A DNA stretch of 64,000 bases from an uncultured Candidatus Melainabacteria bacterium. Lineage in GTDB: Bacteria > Cyanobacteriota > Vampirovibrionia > Gastranaerophilales > Gastranaerophilaceae. The notes below the pieces were generated by a model, which saw only the letters and a list, made by a program, of their open reading frames with translations, ran no database searches and was not told the DNA's origin. How positions within the stretch are numbered: the stretch's first letter is position 1; the number at the start of each line of letters is the position of its first letter. A program made the translations under genes and the position numbers. The stretch covers positions 1-64,000 of the forward strand of contig CAKVLN010000006.1 in assembly GCA_934757275.1 (NCBI GenBank), read 5' to 3'. This document shows, piece after piece, positions 17,503 to 27,087 of this stretch.

Positions 17503-17790
17503 ATGTTATTCACTACAGAAACAATTTCAAACAAAGAATTCGAATCTATAAACAATTTCTTCAATGAATTTGAAGCTGTTGAAACTGTTTCTGTTGAAGA
17601 TAGCCAAAAAGAAACTACAGTTGCTAAATACATCAACTCTCTTGTTACTTCTTGTTACCAAAAATCTGTTGATGAAATCGCTAACACTAAAGTTGGCAAC
17701 AGAGTTGTTAGAAAAAGAAACCTTCAACAAGTGATGAAAGAATCTTTCTTCTACGGTGCTAACAGATTTGGTAATAACTTTATTGCATAA
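17503..17790 (+). CDS. Small unrecognised protein
   Basis: A 95-residue soluble protein with a strong AAGGAGAG ribosome site. The first half is acidic; the second half is basic (NRVVRKRNLQQVMKE). No signal peptide, membrane helix or known domain is seen. Codon choice is regular and the leader is well formed, so it is probably a real and well-expressed gene rather than a chance ORF, although it stands alone between repeat elements. Element E4 starts on its stop codon and a terminator follows at 17980. Confidence 0.6.
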   Translation: MLFTTETISNKEFESINNFFNEFEAVETVSVEDSQKETTVAKYINSLVTSCYQKSVDEIANTKVGNRVVRKRNLQQVMKESFFYGANRFGNNFIA

Positions 17791-17927
17791 GGGAATAGGG
17801 TAATAAGGCAATAAGGTAATAAGAGATTTTAGATATTTCTTAAAGACAAATGCGATAAATAAACAGATATTATATCTAAAAATATTATAACCACTTATTC
17901 CCCTATTACCTTATTACCTTAATCACT
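17789..17927. repeat. Octamer-arm palindromic element E4
   Basis: Arms of GGNAATAR octamers (17789-17823 and inverse 17890-17927). The core has TTTTAGATATTT (17827-17838) and AAATGCG (17848-17854), as in E1 and E5. It begins at the stop codon of the preceding gene. Confidence 0.8.
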
Positions 17928-17979
17928 TCAAAAATACATAAACTCTCTCTTATATAATCTTACATCTTACAAAACTTTT

Positions 17980-18006
17980 AGCCCCATCTGGGGCTTTTTT
18001 TTTTGT
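17980..18006 (+). terminator. Rho-independent terminator
   Basis: AGCCCC-atct-GGGGCT followed by at least ten T residues. It ends the transcript of the small gene at 17503. Confidence 0.85.
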
Positions 18007-18010
18007 GTAA

Positions 18011-20392
18011 TCAATAAATTTTAACAAATCTTTTTTTGCGAATATTAAACGAATAAACCTTTAACGTATTTTTGCCAACCACAAATTTTACGCAATTATT
18101 TATATCAGTTCGCAAAATCTTTGTACCTTTAAGCACTTTTAATGTATAGGTTGCAGGGTGTCCAAATTTATTCTGTCCAACAGAAATCAACGCAAATTTT
18201 GGTTGGAGAATTTTAAGCATATCCTCATTCACAACTCCCAATGCCCCGTGATGCCCAACCTTTAGAACAGTAATATTATGCGGTAAAACTTCTTTTAAAC
18301 GTTGATATGTTGTAATTCCTGCATCACCCATAAATAACATTGAAAAATCATTATATTTAAGCAATGTCAAAATAGAAGCTTCATTGTCACCAATTTCCAA
18401 ACTTTCTGGCGAAATATAATTTCTCAATTCTACCCCAGAAGAAGCATAGATTTTTTGATTATTTTCTGCTAAAACAAGATTTACATCTCTTAATTTTGCA
18501 GTATTGTAAATTTTTTGTGCCTCTAAAGATTTGTGATTAAGTGAGTTCACGTATAAATTTTTAACCGTCAAGGCATTCATCAAATCAACTGTACCGCCAC
18601 AATGGTCATTATCGAAATGCGTAACAACAATTGTGTCAATTTCCTTAATTCCATTATCTAGCAAATATTTTGATATCAGCATCTCAGCTTGAGATTTTCC
18701 ACCATTATAACCACTCTTTGCAGTATCAATCATTAAATACTTATTCTCAGGAGTTTTTATTAAAAAAGCATCTGCATTCCCAACATCAAATGCCATTACT
18801 TCAAGATTATGATTTTTAATCGGCAATATAGAAACCAACAAAATCAAAACTAAAGAAACAAGTGCTACAAACAAGGCTTTTAAATATTTAGTTCTTATTT
18901 CTTTATTAAAAAATGCAATCGTAATCAGCAAAATCGAATAATAAACAAGAAGTTGAAAAATAGAAGGGTGAGTCGTTTGAGCAGTTGCATGTGGTAAACT
19001 TCCCCAATAATCTGATATCCAAACTAAAATCGTTAAAAGCGGATTCAATATAATGTCAAATAATTTACAGACAAAAATTGGTGTAATTGGAGCTATTAAA
19101 GAGCTTACAAAACCACCAAAACTGATTACCGAAAGAATCGGAACGCTCATAATGTTAGCGAACACAGAATACAAACTTATATTATTAAAATAAAAAATTT
19201 GAATTGGAATAACCCAAAGTTGCGCAATAATCGGAATAGACACAGTACCAATTATCCAATTTAGAAAGCGGTTTTTACTTTTTGCAAGATAAGGCGCAGT
19301 CACAAGCAAGCCAAAGGTTACAACAAAAGAAAGCTGAAAACCGACATCATTAATATACATTGGGTTGTACAAAAGCATAAGGAACGCAACGAATGCCAAA
19401 AGCGATACAGAATGCGCATCTCTATCAATAAGTTTACCCAAAAGCACAAACACCAGCATAAATGTCGCTCGAACAACAGAAGGTCCTAAGCCTGTCATCA
19501 AGGAATATATTATTACCATCAGCATACAAAACAAAATATTTGCCTTGTAATTTAGTTTGAGCAAAGACAAAAAGAAGTAAAAAAAGGTAAAAATGAACGC
19601 AACATTCATTCCTGACGCTGCCAAAATATGCAACAACCCCGAATTAATAAAGGATTGTTTAATATTTTCTGGCGACGAAACCGCATCATCACCGAATACT
19701 ATACCGCCCAAAATTTCAAGGTTTGGTGACGCTAAAAAATTTGAATGCAGAGAAATGATTCTTTCTCTATAATCGTTTATATTTTGCAAAAGTCTTTCTT
19801 TTCGACTAACTTCGCCCTCACATTTTTGATAAGACTTGCCATAAAATACAGAATAAGTATCAAAATTTCTCAAATAATTACCATAATCAAATTGTGAGGG
19901 ATTACCAGCCTTGAATGGAATTGACAAACGCCCTGTTATTTTGTAATTATCATAGACCTTCAATTTATCTAGTGAATCAAGTGTAACTAAAGTTTTCTCC
20001 TCTTTAAATTCTCTTACTTGGTTTTCATATTCAATCTTTTTAACGTCAAAAAAGAATTTTGTCCTATCTTCACCTTTATTTTGAGGAATACTAAGCACTT
20101 TTCCATAAATAGTAGCATTTTGCGGAGCAAGATTTAATAGCTCATCAGTATTTTTTAACCTGCAAGAGGTATTAATTATTCCAAGATAAAAAATAAATAT
20201 CCAAATTAAAAGGTATTTTGCTCGAATTGTCTCCGTAAACAATGCAAAAAGAAGAATTGCCGTGAATACAGTTGCAAAAACAAGACTTAAACCACTCAAA
20301 ACTGAAAACAAAGCCAAAATATAAACGCTGACGCTTATAAACATAAGCAGGTTCTTATTTTGAGATAAATTTTCACAGAAATCTTTTAACAT
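18011..20392 (-). CDS. comEC: DNA-uptake channel ComEC/Rec2
   Basis: At 793 residues this is a full-length ComEC. An N-terminal hydrophobic and OB-like DUF4131 region (about 1-190) is followed by the multi-helix Competence domain with LHILAASGMNVAFIF near residue 255. A C-terminal metallo-beta-lactamase-like domain begins near 535 with the metal motif THFDNDHCGGT. The protein carries single-stranded DNA across the inner membrane during natural transformation, and the C-terminal domain may degrade the non-transported strand. comEA, comF and the pilus motor are not in the window, but a pseudopilin gene is at 2.5 kb. Confidence 0.93.
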   Translation of the reverse strand: MLKDFCENLSQNKNLLMFISVSVYILALFSVLSGLSLVFATVFTAILLFALFTETIRAKYLLIWIFIFYLGIINTSCRLKNTDELLNLAPQNATIYGKVLSIPQNKGEDRTKFFFDVKKIEYENQVREFKEEKTLVTLDSLDKLKVYDNYKITGRLSIPFKAGNPSQFDYGNYLRNFDTYSVFYGKSYQKCEGEVSRKERLLQNINDYRERIISLHSNFLASPNLEILGGIVFGDDAVSSPENIKQSFINSGLLHILAASGMNVAFIFTFFYFFLSLLKLNYKANILFCMLMVIIYSLMTGLGPSVVRATFMLVFVLLGKLIDRDAHSVSLLAFVAFLMLLYNPMYINDVGFQLSFVVTFGLLVTAPYLAKSKNRFLNWIIGTVSIPIIAQLWVIPIQIFYFNNISLYSVFANIMSVPILSVISFGGFVSSLIAPITPIFVCKLFDIILNPLLTILVWISDYWGSLPHATAQTTHPSIFQLLVYYSILLITIAFFNKEIRTKYLKALFVALVSLVLILLVSILPIKNHNLEVMAFDVGNADAFLIKTPENKYLMIDTAKSGYNGGKSQAEMLISKYLLDNGIKEIDTIVVTHFDNDHCGGTVDLMNALTVKNLYVNSLNHKSLEAQKIYNTAKLRDVNLVLAENNQKIYASSGVELRNYISPESLEIGDNEASILTLLKYNDFSMLFMGDAGITTYQRLKEVLPHNITVLKVGHHGALGVVNEDMLKILQPKFALISVGQNKFGHPATYTLKVLKGTKILRTDINNCVKFVVGKNTLKVYSFNIRKKRFVKIY

Positions 20393-20451
20393 AGAAACAA
20401 TTCTAGCACATTTTTTGAGATTAAGAAAATATCAAGTTTTGAAAAATAGTC

Positions 20452-20479
20452 TTTACATACAGACTTCAAGAAGTATCAT
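20452..20479 (+). promoter_or_regulatory. Candidate promoter for the small membrane protein
   Basis: TTTACA, 16-base spacer, TATCAT, 36 bases ahead of the ATG. Confidence 0.35.
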
Positions 20480-20514
20480 ATATTTTGAAATGAGAAATAA
20501 AAGAGGAAAAGATT

Positions 20515-20814
20515 ATGAGCGTATTTGAAGCTGGTATGATGGTATGTTTTGGAATAAGCTGGCCAGTAGCTGCACTAAAAACTTATAGATGCAAATGTGT
20601 ACACGGAAAAAGCATTCACTTTTCAATGTTAATATTACTTGGATACATCTGTGGCATTACGCACAAAGTATTAGATGACATGGACTGGGTATTCTGGCTC
20701 TATATATTAAATACAATATTTTTACTTATTGATATGTTTTTATATTGGAAATACAAAGACAACAAATTTCCAACAGAAGAAAATGTGGATATTAATGAAG
20801 TTGTGGAAGAATAA
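20515..20814 (+). CDS. Small three-helix membrane protein (PQ-loop/SemiSWEET-like)
   Basis: 99 residues with three hydrophobic helices at about 5-22, 38-55 and 60-80. The first helix has W-P-V-A-A-L-K-T-Y, and the following loop reads GKSIHFSML. This matches the layout of bacterial PQ-loop/MtN3-type half-transporters, which dimerise to move small solutes; the match is by pattern only. The C-terminal tail is acidic. AGAGG precedes the ATG. It is a single-gene unit, followed by a palindromic terminator. Confidence 0.6.
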   Translation: MSVFEAGMMVCFGISWPVAALKTYRCKCVHGKSIHFSMLILLGYICGITHKVLDDMDWVFWLYILNTIFLLIDMFLYWKYKDNKFPTEENVDINEVVEE

Positions 20815-20845
20815 ATACCAATAAATTAACGTTACATACAAAACT

Positions 20846-20890
20846 AAACCTCTAAAAAAGACTTTTTAAATTGTCTGTTTTTAGAGGTTT
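20846..20890. terminator. Palindromic terminator between converging genes
   Basis: AAACCTCTAAAAA pairs with TTTTTAGAGGTTT around an inner AGAC/GTCT. It serves the gene at 20515 and, on the other strand, infB. Confidence 0.6.
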
Positions 20891-20912
20891 AATCTTCTCA
20901 ATATATAAACTT

Positions 20913-23489
20913 TTATTCTAATTCAGAACGTTCAATTTCTTCTTCTGTTGTAAATTTAACAATATCGCCTTCTTGAATATCATTAAATTTAACAAAAGAC
21001 AAGCCGCATTCAAAGCCTTGTGCAACTTCCTTAACGTCATCTTTGAAACGTTTCAACTGATCAACCGCACCCTTGAAGATTTCTTTGCCATCTCTATAGA
21101 TTGTAGCGGTATTGTTTCTATTGATTTTACCTTCTGTAACATAGCAACCTGCGATTTTTTGAGTTTTACCAATTGTGAAAATTTGTCTAATTTCAACTTG
21201 ACCGGTAACAACCTCTTTAACCTCTGGTGAAAGCAATGAAATCATTGTTTTTTCAATATCTTCTAAGATTTGATAAATGATATCATATTTTTTAATTGTT
21301 ACACCTTCTCTTTCAGCTGCAGCCAATGCATTTGAATCTTCTTTTACTGTAAAGCCTAAGATTAAAGCATTTGATGCAGACGCCAACATAACATCAGCCT
21401 CAGAAATATCACCAACGCCAACGTGGATAATCTTTGTAACAATTTCTTTAGATTCAAGCTGAGCAATTGCTTGAGCAACAGCCTCAGCTGAACCGTGTGT
21501 ATTAGCTTTGATAATCAAATTCAATTGTGGAATATCGCCTTCTGCGTCACCAGATTCTCTTCTCATGTGAGCTGGTAACATCGCATCTAAACGTTTGTTG
21601 CGTTCTTTTTCTTTACGCTTATCTACAATAGATTTCATTTCTTTTTCATTTTTAACAACTTCAAAGAAATCACCAGCGTTTGGAACTTCTGTTAAACCTA
21701 AAATTTCAACTGGCGTTGAAGGTTCAGCTTTCATAATTCTTTCACCAGAGTCTGACAGCAATGCTCTGACTCTACCACAAGCAGTTCCAACAACAATACA
21801 GTTACCAGCTCTAAGTGTTCCATTTTGAACAAGTAAAGTTGCAACAGGACCTTTACCTTTATCTAAGTTAGCCTCAATAACAACACCAGACGCCTCTGCC
21901 TTTGGATTAGCTTTAAGGTCTTGCAAATCTGCTACTAACAAGATGTATTCTAACAATTCGTCGATACCAGTACCTTGCAAAGCAGAAACATTAACTGTAA
22001 TAGTTTCCCCGCCCCACGCCTCTGGAACAAGTCCGTGTTCAGTTAACTGTTGCAATACTCTATCAGGGTTAGCCCCAGGTTTATCGCACTTGTTAACTGC
22101 AACAATAATAGGAACTTCTGCCGCCTTTGCGTGGTTAATAGCCTCAATAGTTTGTGGCATAATACCATCATCAGCTGCAACTACCAAAATGGCGATATCA
22201 GTAGCCTTAGCACCTCTAGCACGCATTTCAGTGAACGCCTCGTGACCAGGAGTATCAACAAACACAATTTTCTTTTCATGCTTATTATCCAGATATACTG
22301 TATAAGCACCGATTGATTGAGTGATACCACCAACTTCGGTTGCTACAATTTTGTGTTTTGAAGCACGAATACTATCCAACAAAGTTGTTTTACCGTGGTC
22401 AACGTGTCCCATAATACTTACAACAGGCGCACGTTTCTTCAATAATTTCTTATCAACTTCTGAAAGTGCTTTTTGCTTTTGTTCTTTTTCAAGTTCTTCT
22501 TCCATAAAGGCTTCAATATCTTCTTCAAGCACTTCTAGTTCATATTCAGCACAAACCTTTTTGATTGTATCAACGTCAATAAGTTGGTTTACAGTTGCCA
22601 TAACGCCTTGGAACATCAAGAACTTAACGATTTCTGCAGGTGATTTATGAATTTTTTCAGCCAATTCACTAATTGTCATTGGTTGATTTACAACAATTTG
22701 TTTTACTTCTGCTAATTCTTCTTCCTTATGAGATTTCTTTTTATGCTTTTGAGCAGCTGCTTTTTCCAAAGAAATCATTTCCTGGTCTTCTTTTTTAGAA
22801 TTAAAATCTTTGTCTTTTTTCTTGCCGTCAACTTTCTTTTTCCCAGCAGATGGATTGCTTTTTCCTTCATAAATTTCTTGAGGAATAATTCTTCTTTCAA
22901 CAAGTTTCTTTTCTTGTCCACCTTTGTTGAAAGGTTTTCTTTCGCCTCTTTCAGGTCTATCAGATTTTTCGCCTTCTTTTTTAACTGGTTTTTGTGGCGC
23001 ACGTCTTACGATTTCAATTCTTGATTGATTTTTTGGATACTCAATCTTTGTTCTTTCTACTCTTACAACTGGTTTTTCAGCCTTTTTAATTTCTGGCTTT
23101 TCTACCTTAACTTCTTCTGCTTTTTCTACTCGCTCAACTTTTTCAACCTTCTCAACTTTTGGAGCTTTTCTTACAACTTCAATTCTGCTAATTGATTGAG
23201 CCTTTTCTACACGTTCAATTTTTGGAGCCGTTTCACTCTTTGCAGACTTTGTTTCGGCCTTTTCTTCAGCAGTTGGAGCTTTTGATTTTTTAACAACAAA
23301 AGCTTTTGGCTTTGCAGAAGATTTTTTAGGTAGCACACCTAAATGTTCTTTAAGCTTACGAATTTGAGTCGGAGTTACTGTATTAGAGTGCGACTTCACT
23401 ATGATATCTACTTCACCAAACTTTTCAATAACCTCTTTACTGGTCATTCCAAGTTCTTTTGCTAATTCACTAACTCTAATACTATCCAT
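20913..23489 (-). CDS. infB: Translation initiation factor IF-2
   Basis: A GTPase that delivers initiator tRNA to the 30S subunit. Its 858 residues include a short N-terminal helical domain (SELAKELGMTSKEVIEKF), a long K/E/V-rich linker with repeated KVEKVERVEK-type units, a second IF2-N motif, the G domain (GHVDHGKT, DTPGHE, NKCDK), and the C-terminal domains. The linker is disordered and variable in the family. It lies 10 bases after ylxR. nusA and rimP, usual upstream partners, are absent here; prfA takes that position. Confidence 0.97.
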   Translation of the reverse strand: MDSIRVSELAKELGMTSKEVIEKFGEVDIIVKSHSNTVTPTQIRKLKEHLGVLPKKSSAKPKAFVVKKSKAPTAEEKAETKSAKSETAPKIERVEKAQSISRIEVVRKAPKVEKVEKVERVEKAEEVKVEKPEIKKAEKPVVRVERTKIEYPKNQSRIEIVRRAPQKPVKKEGEKSDRPERGERKPFNKGGQEKKLVERRIIPQEIYEGKSNPSAGKKKVDGKKKDKDFNSKKEDQEMISLEKAAAQKHKKKSHKEEELAEVKQIVVNQPMTISELAEKIHKSPAEIVKFLMFQGVMATVNQLIDVDTIKKVCAEYELEVLEEDIEAFMEEELEKEQKQKALSEVDKKLLKKRAPVVSIMGHVDHGKTTLLDSIRASKHKIVATEVGGITQSIGAYTVYLDNKHEKKIVFVDTPGHEAFTEMRARGAKATDIAILVVAADDGIMPQTIEAINHAKAAEVPIIVAVNKCDKPGANPDRVLQQLTEHGLVPEAWGGETITVNVSALQGTGIDELLEYILLVADLQDLKANPKAEASGVVIEANLDKGKGPVATLLVQNGTLRAGNCIVVGTACGRVRALLSDSGERIMKAEPSTPVEILGLTEVPNAGDFFEVVKNEKEMKSIVDKRKEKERNKRLDAMLPAHMRRESGDAEGDIPQLNLIIKANTHGSAEAVAQAIAQLESKEIVTKIIHVGVGDISEADVMLASASNALILGFTVKEDSNALAAAEREGVTIKKYDIIYQILEDIEKTMISLLSPEVKEVVTGQVEIRQIFTIGKTQKIAGCYVTEGKINRNNTATIYRDGKEIFKGAVDQLKRFKDDVKEVAQGFECGLSFVKFNDIQEGDIVKFTTEEEIERSELE

Positions 23490-23499
23490 ATATTTCCTT

Positions 23500-23763
23500 T
23501 CAAATTGTTTTCTCTTTTTGCAACTCGTCTAGAATTGCTGCTTTATCAAGAGTTGCGTTTGTTTTTAACGCTCTATTTAATTTTGATTTTTTTAATGCTG
23601 TTTCTATACAACTTTGATTATAACAAAGATATGCTGATCTGCCAAATGTTTTAGAATTTGGGTTTATAACAATGTTTCCGCCCTCTTGATTTTTCATAAT
23701 TCTAATCAAGTTTTCTCTGGGCTTAAACTCACCACAACCTACACATTTTCTTTGCTTTTCCAT
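23500..23763 (-). CDS. ylxR: YlxR/RnpM family RNA-binding protein
   Basis: 87 residues with the family hallmarks RKCVGCGEFKPRENLIRI near the start and GRSAYLC in the middle. In Bacillus, the YlxR homologue (RnpM) binds RNase P RNA and modulates it; the same is inferred here. It sits immediately upstream of infB, as in most bacteria, and would be cotranscribed with it. Confidence 0.93.
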   Translation of the reverse strand: MEKQRKCVGCGEFKPRENLIRIMKNQEGGNIVINPNSKTFGRSAYLCYNQSCIETALKKSKLNRALKTNATLDKAAILDELQKEKTI

Positions 23764-23815
23764 ACTCTTTTTTATACCATAAACATCATTTCAAATTTAA
23801 TTCTACTACTCTGAA

Positions 23816-24901
23816 CTAAGCTTGTGTTTCAGCCAATTTTTCCAACTTCAATTTTTGGTCATATTCTGTTAGCAAATCAATTAGCTCGTCCAAATCACCA
23901 TCAATTACAGTCCATACGTTAAGGTTGTGATTGATACGGTGGTCTGTTAAACGACCTTGTGGGAAGTTATATGTTCTAATTCTTTCACTTCTATCACCTG
24001 TACCAACTTGAGAACGTCTTAAATCGGTAATTTCTTGCATTTGCTTTTGAACTTCCATATCATAAAGTTTTGCTTTCAAAATTTGCAACGCACGTTCTTT
24101 GTTTTGCAATTGCGAACGTTCTTCTGTACAGAAAATCATAATACCAGTTGGCTTGTGAAATACACGAGCAGCGGTTTCTACTTTGTTTACGTTTTGACCG
24201 CCAGCACCACCAGAACGAGCCGTTGAAATTTCTACATCATTCATATTCAATTCGACTTCAACGTCATCAACCTCTGGCATAACTGCAACAGTTGCAGTTG
24301 AAGTATGTACTCTGCCTTGAGATTCCGTAGCTGGAACTCTTTGAACCCTATGAACACCAGATTCATATTTTAGACGTGAATAAATGCTATCACCCTTCAT
24401 TGAGATAATAACTTCACTTACGCCACCAGCTTCACATTCCGTTTTGCTCAAAACTTGAGTTTGCCAGCCCATTTTATCAGCGTAGCGCATATACATTCTC
24501 ATCAAATCGCCAGCAAAAATATTTGCCTCATCACCGCCTGCACCACCTCTGATTTCAAGCATAATGTCCTTGTCGTCCATTGGGTCACGAGGAAGTAAAA
24601 GCACCTTCATTCTTTCTTCATATTCAGGAAGTTTCTTTTCATTTTCTTCCATTTCTGCCTTCAAGAACTGACGCATTTCTTCATCTTTTTCCTCATAAAT
24701 AAGTTGTTTAGCCTCATCAATAGCATCAACAGCCTTTTTCCAAGCATAATAAAGTTCAACAGTTTCTTCCATTGATTTTCTTTGTTTAGACAAATCACGG
24801 AATTTGTTATAATCAGCAATTACGTTCGGATCTGATAAAGTTTCACCTAATTCTACATATCTTTTTTCAATCTGAACGATTTTATCTAACATATCTTTCA
24901 T
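23816..24901 (-). CDS. prfA: Peptide chain release factor 1
   Basis: Recognises UAA and UAG and triggers peptide release. The PAT tripeptide in [10 protein letters not shown] identifies RF1 rather than RF2, and the catalytic GGQ is present in [10 protein letters not shown]. The ATG at 24901 is chosen because a GAGGT site lies seven bases upstream; an upstream in-frame codon at 24934 would add eleven unlikely residues. That gives 361 residues, the usual RF1 length. prmC does not follow; ylxR-infB does, after 52 bases. Confidence 0.97.
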   Translation of the reverse strand: MKDMLDKIVQIEKRYVELGETLSDPNVIADYNKFRDLSKQRKSMEETVELYYAWKKAVDAIDEAKQLIYEEKDEEMRQFLKAEMEENEKKLPEYEERMKVLLLPRDPMDDKDIMLEIRGGAGGDEANIFAGDLMRMYMRYADKMGWQTQVLSKTECEAGGVSEVIISMKGDSIYSRLKYESGVHRVQRVPATESQGRVHTSTATVAVMPEVDDVEVELNMNDVEISTARSGGAGGQNVNKVETAARVFHKPTGIMIFCTEERSQLQNKERALQILKAKLYDMEVQKQMQEITDLRRSQVGTGDRSERIRTYNFPQGRLTDHRINHNLNVWTVIDGDLDELIDLLTEYDQKLKLEKLAETQA

Positions 24902-24999
24902 AAAATTTACCTCTTTGATATGAGTATAAAACAAACAAGATTTTTTGGGAAGGGAAAGAGAACGTGGAGCGTTGGCGTTTGGGTGAAGAAGGGAAGGGA

Positions 25000-25145
25000 A
25001 GAGAAGGGAATAAGGTAATAGGGGAATAGGGGAATAGGAGGTTTTAGTTATTTATAATATATAAATGCGTTCATAAAAACGAAATTATCAAAAAATAATT
25101 TTAATACCACTTATTCCCTTATTACCCTATTACCTTATTCCCTTC
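25000..25145. repeat. Octamer-arm palindromic element E5
   Basis: Arms of GGGAATAG/GGTAATAR octamers (25000-25039; inverse 25110-25145), continuing outward into a polypurine tract on the left and a polypyrimidine tract to about 25187 on the right. The core has TTTTAGTTATTT (25042-25053) and AAATGCG (25063-25069). It fills most of the divergent space between prfA and minC. Confidence 0.8.
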
Positions 25146-25217
25146 CCCACCTCTTTTCCCTCTTTCCCCCTCCTCCCCTTTCCCCCACCACAAAAATTTA
25201 CAAAGCGTCACACTTTA

Positions 25218-25246
25218 TTGAATAAAAAAAATATTTAAGCTATTCT
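25218..25246 (+). promoter_or_regulatory. Candidate promoter of the min operon
   Basis: TTGAAT, 17-base spacer, TATTCT, 32 bases before the minC ATG. Confidence 0.5.
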
Positions 25247-25278
25247 GAAAACTGTGGTAGATTATTTGGGAAAATCAA

Positions 25279-26274
25279 ATGGAAAAAGGTTTTGTAGAGA
25301 ATGGCTTTATTATTGATTTAAGCAACGCTAAAAACACAACTCAGCTTGTATTTGAGCTTAGTTCTATAATGGAGCACCCTGATGTAAAAGGGAAAAATAT
25401 TTGTTTAAAATTGGGAAGCTTAGACTTGAAACAATCTCAACTATTGAGCATCAAGGCTCTTATCGAATCAATGGACGCAAGCATTGCTTTTATTGATACA
25501 AATTCAGAGCAAACAGAAGCTTCTGCAGTTAGTTTAGGCATTATCGTTTCAGAAATCTCTGATAATGTTGAGCCAGCTATGACTTGCACTCCAGATGAGA
25601 ATTTAAAAGAAGAGCAAGTGGTTGTAAAAACAGAGGTTGAAACTCCAGTCGTTGAAAACAAGACGGTTGAAGTTCACGCAAACATTTCGCCTTCTGTTAG
25701 CCCAATTGAAACAACAGAGGGAATTGAAGATATTTACGAAGAAGAAACTACGCAAGAATTGTCAGAAGTTATTCATGCAGACAATTTTGGTTCAGATTTT
25801 GAAACTTTGGCAGCAAATGAAGGCTTGATTAAAAATGACGACGCTAGCAAGTACATTTTGCTCGATACTGGCGACGTTTTACCACAAGGCGCAGAAGAAA
25901 ATTCTGTTAACACAGAAAGCTTGCCAACATTGTATATCAATCAAACATTACGCTCTGGTCAAACAGTTAGCTACGAAGGTAATATTTTGATTATTGGCGA
26001 CGCTCACCCGGGAAGTGAAATTGTTGCAACTGGTGACATCACAGTTTGGGGCATTTTAGGCGGTATTGCTCACGCAGGTTCTTTGGGTAACATTACTGCA
26101 AAAGTTAGAGCGTTGAAATTGAATGCAATTCAATTGAGAATTGCAGGTTTATACGCTAGAAGAAATGACACTTTGAACGTACCTTACGTTCAAAAAACAA
26201 ATGAGTTCACTCCAGAAGAAGCTCAAATTGAAGAAGGCAAAATAGTAATTTATAAAAAATTAAGGAGAGATTAA
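25279..26274 (+). CDS. minC: Septum-site inhibitor MinC
   Basis: MinC blocks FtsZ assembly away from midcell. The C-terminal beta-helix domain is clear from about residue 215 (TLRSGQTVSYEGNILIIGD, HPGSEIVATGDITVWG, LGGIAHAG), including the RSGQ motif used to bind MinD. The N-terminal 100 residues fit the FtsZ-binding domain loosely. Between them is an acidic, low-complexity linker of about 110 residues, longer than in E. coli MinC; total length is 331. The stop overlaps minD by one base. The C-D-E order is that of cyanobacteria. Confidence 0.93.
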   Translation: MEKGFVENGFIIDLSNAKNTTQLVFELSSIMEHPDVKGKNICLKLGSLDLKQSQLLSIKALIESMDASIAFIDTNSEQTEASAVSLGIIVSEISDNVEPAMTCTPDENLKEEQVVVKTEVETPVVENKTVEVHANISPSVSPIETTEGIEDIYEEETTQELSEVIHADNFGSDFETLAANEGLIKNDDASKYILLDTGDVLPQGAEENSVNTESLPTLYINQTLRSGQTVSYEGNILIIGDAHPGSEIVATGDITVWGILGGIAHAGSLGNITAKVRALKLNAIQLRIAGLYARRNDTLNVPYVQKTNEFTPEEAQIEEGKIVIYKKLRRD

Positions 26275-27086
26275 TGACTGGTCGAGTAATAGTAATTACA
26301 TCAGGAAAAGGCGGAGTAGGAAAAACTACAACAAGTGCTAATATTGGTACTGCACTTGCAAAAGCTGGTTATAAGACTGTTTTAATAGACACAGACTTGG
26401 GACTTAGAAATTTGGACTTGTTATTGGGTCTTGAAAATAGAATCGTATACACAATCGTAGATGTTATTGAAGAACGTTGCAAACTTAAACAAGCACTTGT
26501 AAAAGACAAAAAGAATCCAAACCTTTCTTTGCTTGCAGCGGCTCAAACAAGAGATAAAACCGCAGTTAACGCAGAACAACTCAAAGGAATTTGCGATACT
26601 TTAAAAGAAGAAAACGATTTTGTTTTGGTTGACTGCCCTGCTGGTATTGAACAAGGTTTCCAAAACGCAGTTGCTGGAGCTAGCGAAGCAATCGTTGTTA
26701 CAACTCCTGAAATGTCTGCTATTCGTGACGCAGATAGAATTATTGGACTTTTGGAATCAAAAGAAGAAATCACAAGCTACAAACTTCTTTTAAACAGAGT
26801 TAGACCAAACTTAATCAAGAATAACGAAATGATGAGCGTTGATGACGTTGTAGAAATTCTTTCTTGTCCGCTTATCGGTATAATTCCAGAAGATACTGGC
26901 ATAATCACTTCTACAAACAAAGGTGAGCCAATCGTTAATGACGAAAATGCATTAGCTGGTAAAGCTTATAGAAATGTAGCTCAAAGAATTTTAGGCGAAG
27001 AAGTTCCTTTCTTAGACTTAGACGAACCAAAAGGCTTTGTAGCTAAACTTAAAAATGTTTTTGCAAAATTGAAAGCGAAGGTGTAG
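26274..27086 (+). CDS. minD: Septum-site ATPase MinD
   Basis: A 270-residue membrane-cycling ATPase. The deviant Walker A motif GKGGVGKTT begins near residue 11, with switch and Walker B segments in DTDLGLRNLDLLLGL and FVLVDCPAG. The C-terminal amphipathic helix (FVAKLKNVFAKLKAKV) is the membrane-targeting sequence. It recruits MinC to the membrane and is released by MinE. It overlaps minC by one base, and minE starts one base after its stop. Confidence 0.97.
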   Translation: MTGRVIVITSGKGGVGKTTTSANIGTALAKAGYKTVLIDTDLGLRNLDLLLGLENRIVYTIVDVIEERCKLKQALVKDKKNPNLSLLAAAQTRDKTAVNAEQLKGICDTLKEENDFVLVDCPAGIEQGFQNAVAGASEAIVVTTPEMSAIRDADRIIGLLESKEEITSYKLLLNRVRPNLIKNNEMMSVDDVVEILSCPLIGIIPEDTGIITSTNKGEPIVNDENALAGKAYRNVAQRILGEEVPFLDLDEPKGFVAKLKNVFAKLKAKV

Positions 27087-27087
27087 A

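Noticed and set aside
22728-23024. Long antisense ORFs over infB and other genes
   Set aside because: They mirror the Lys/Glu-rich linker of IF-2 or other real genes, with no ribosome sites or domains.
2121-25145. Octamer arrays as CRISPR
   Set aside because: Units are 8 bases without spacers and arranged as inverted arms; no cas genes are present.
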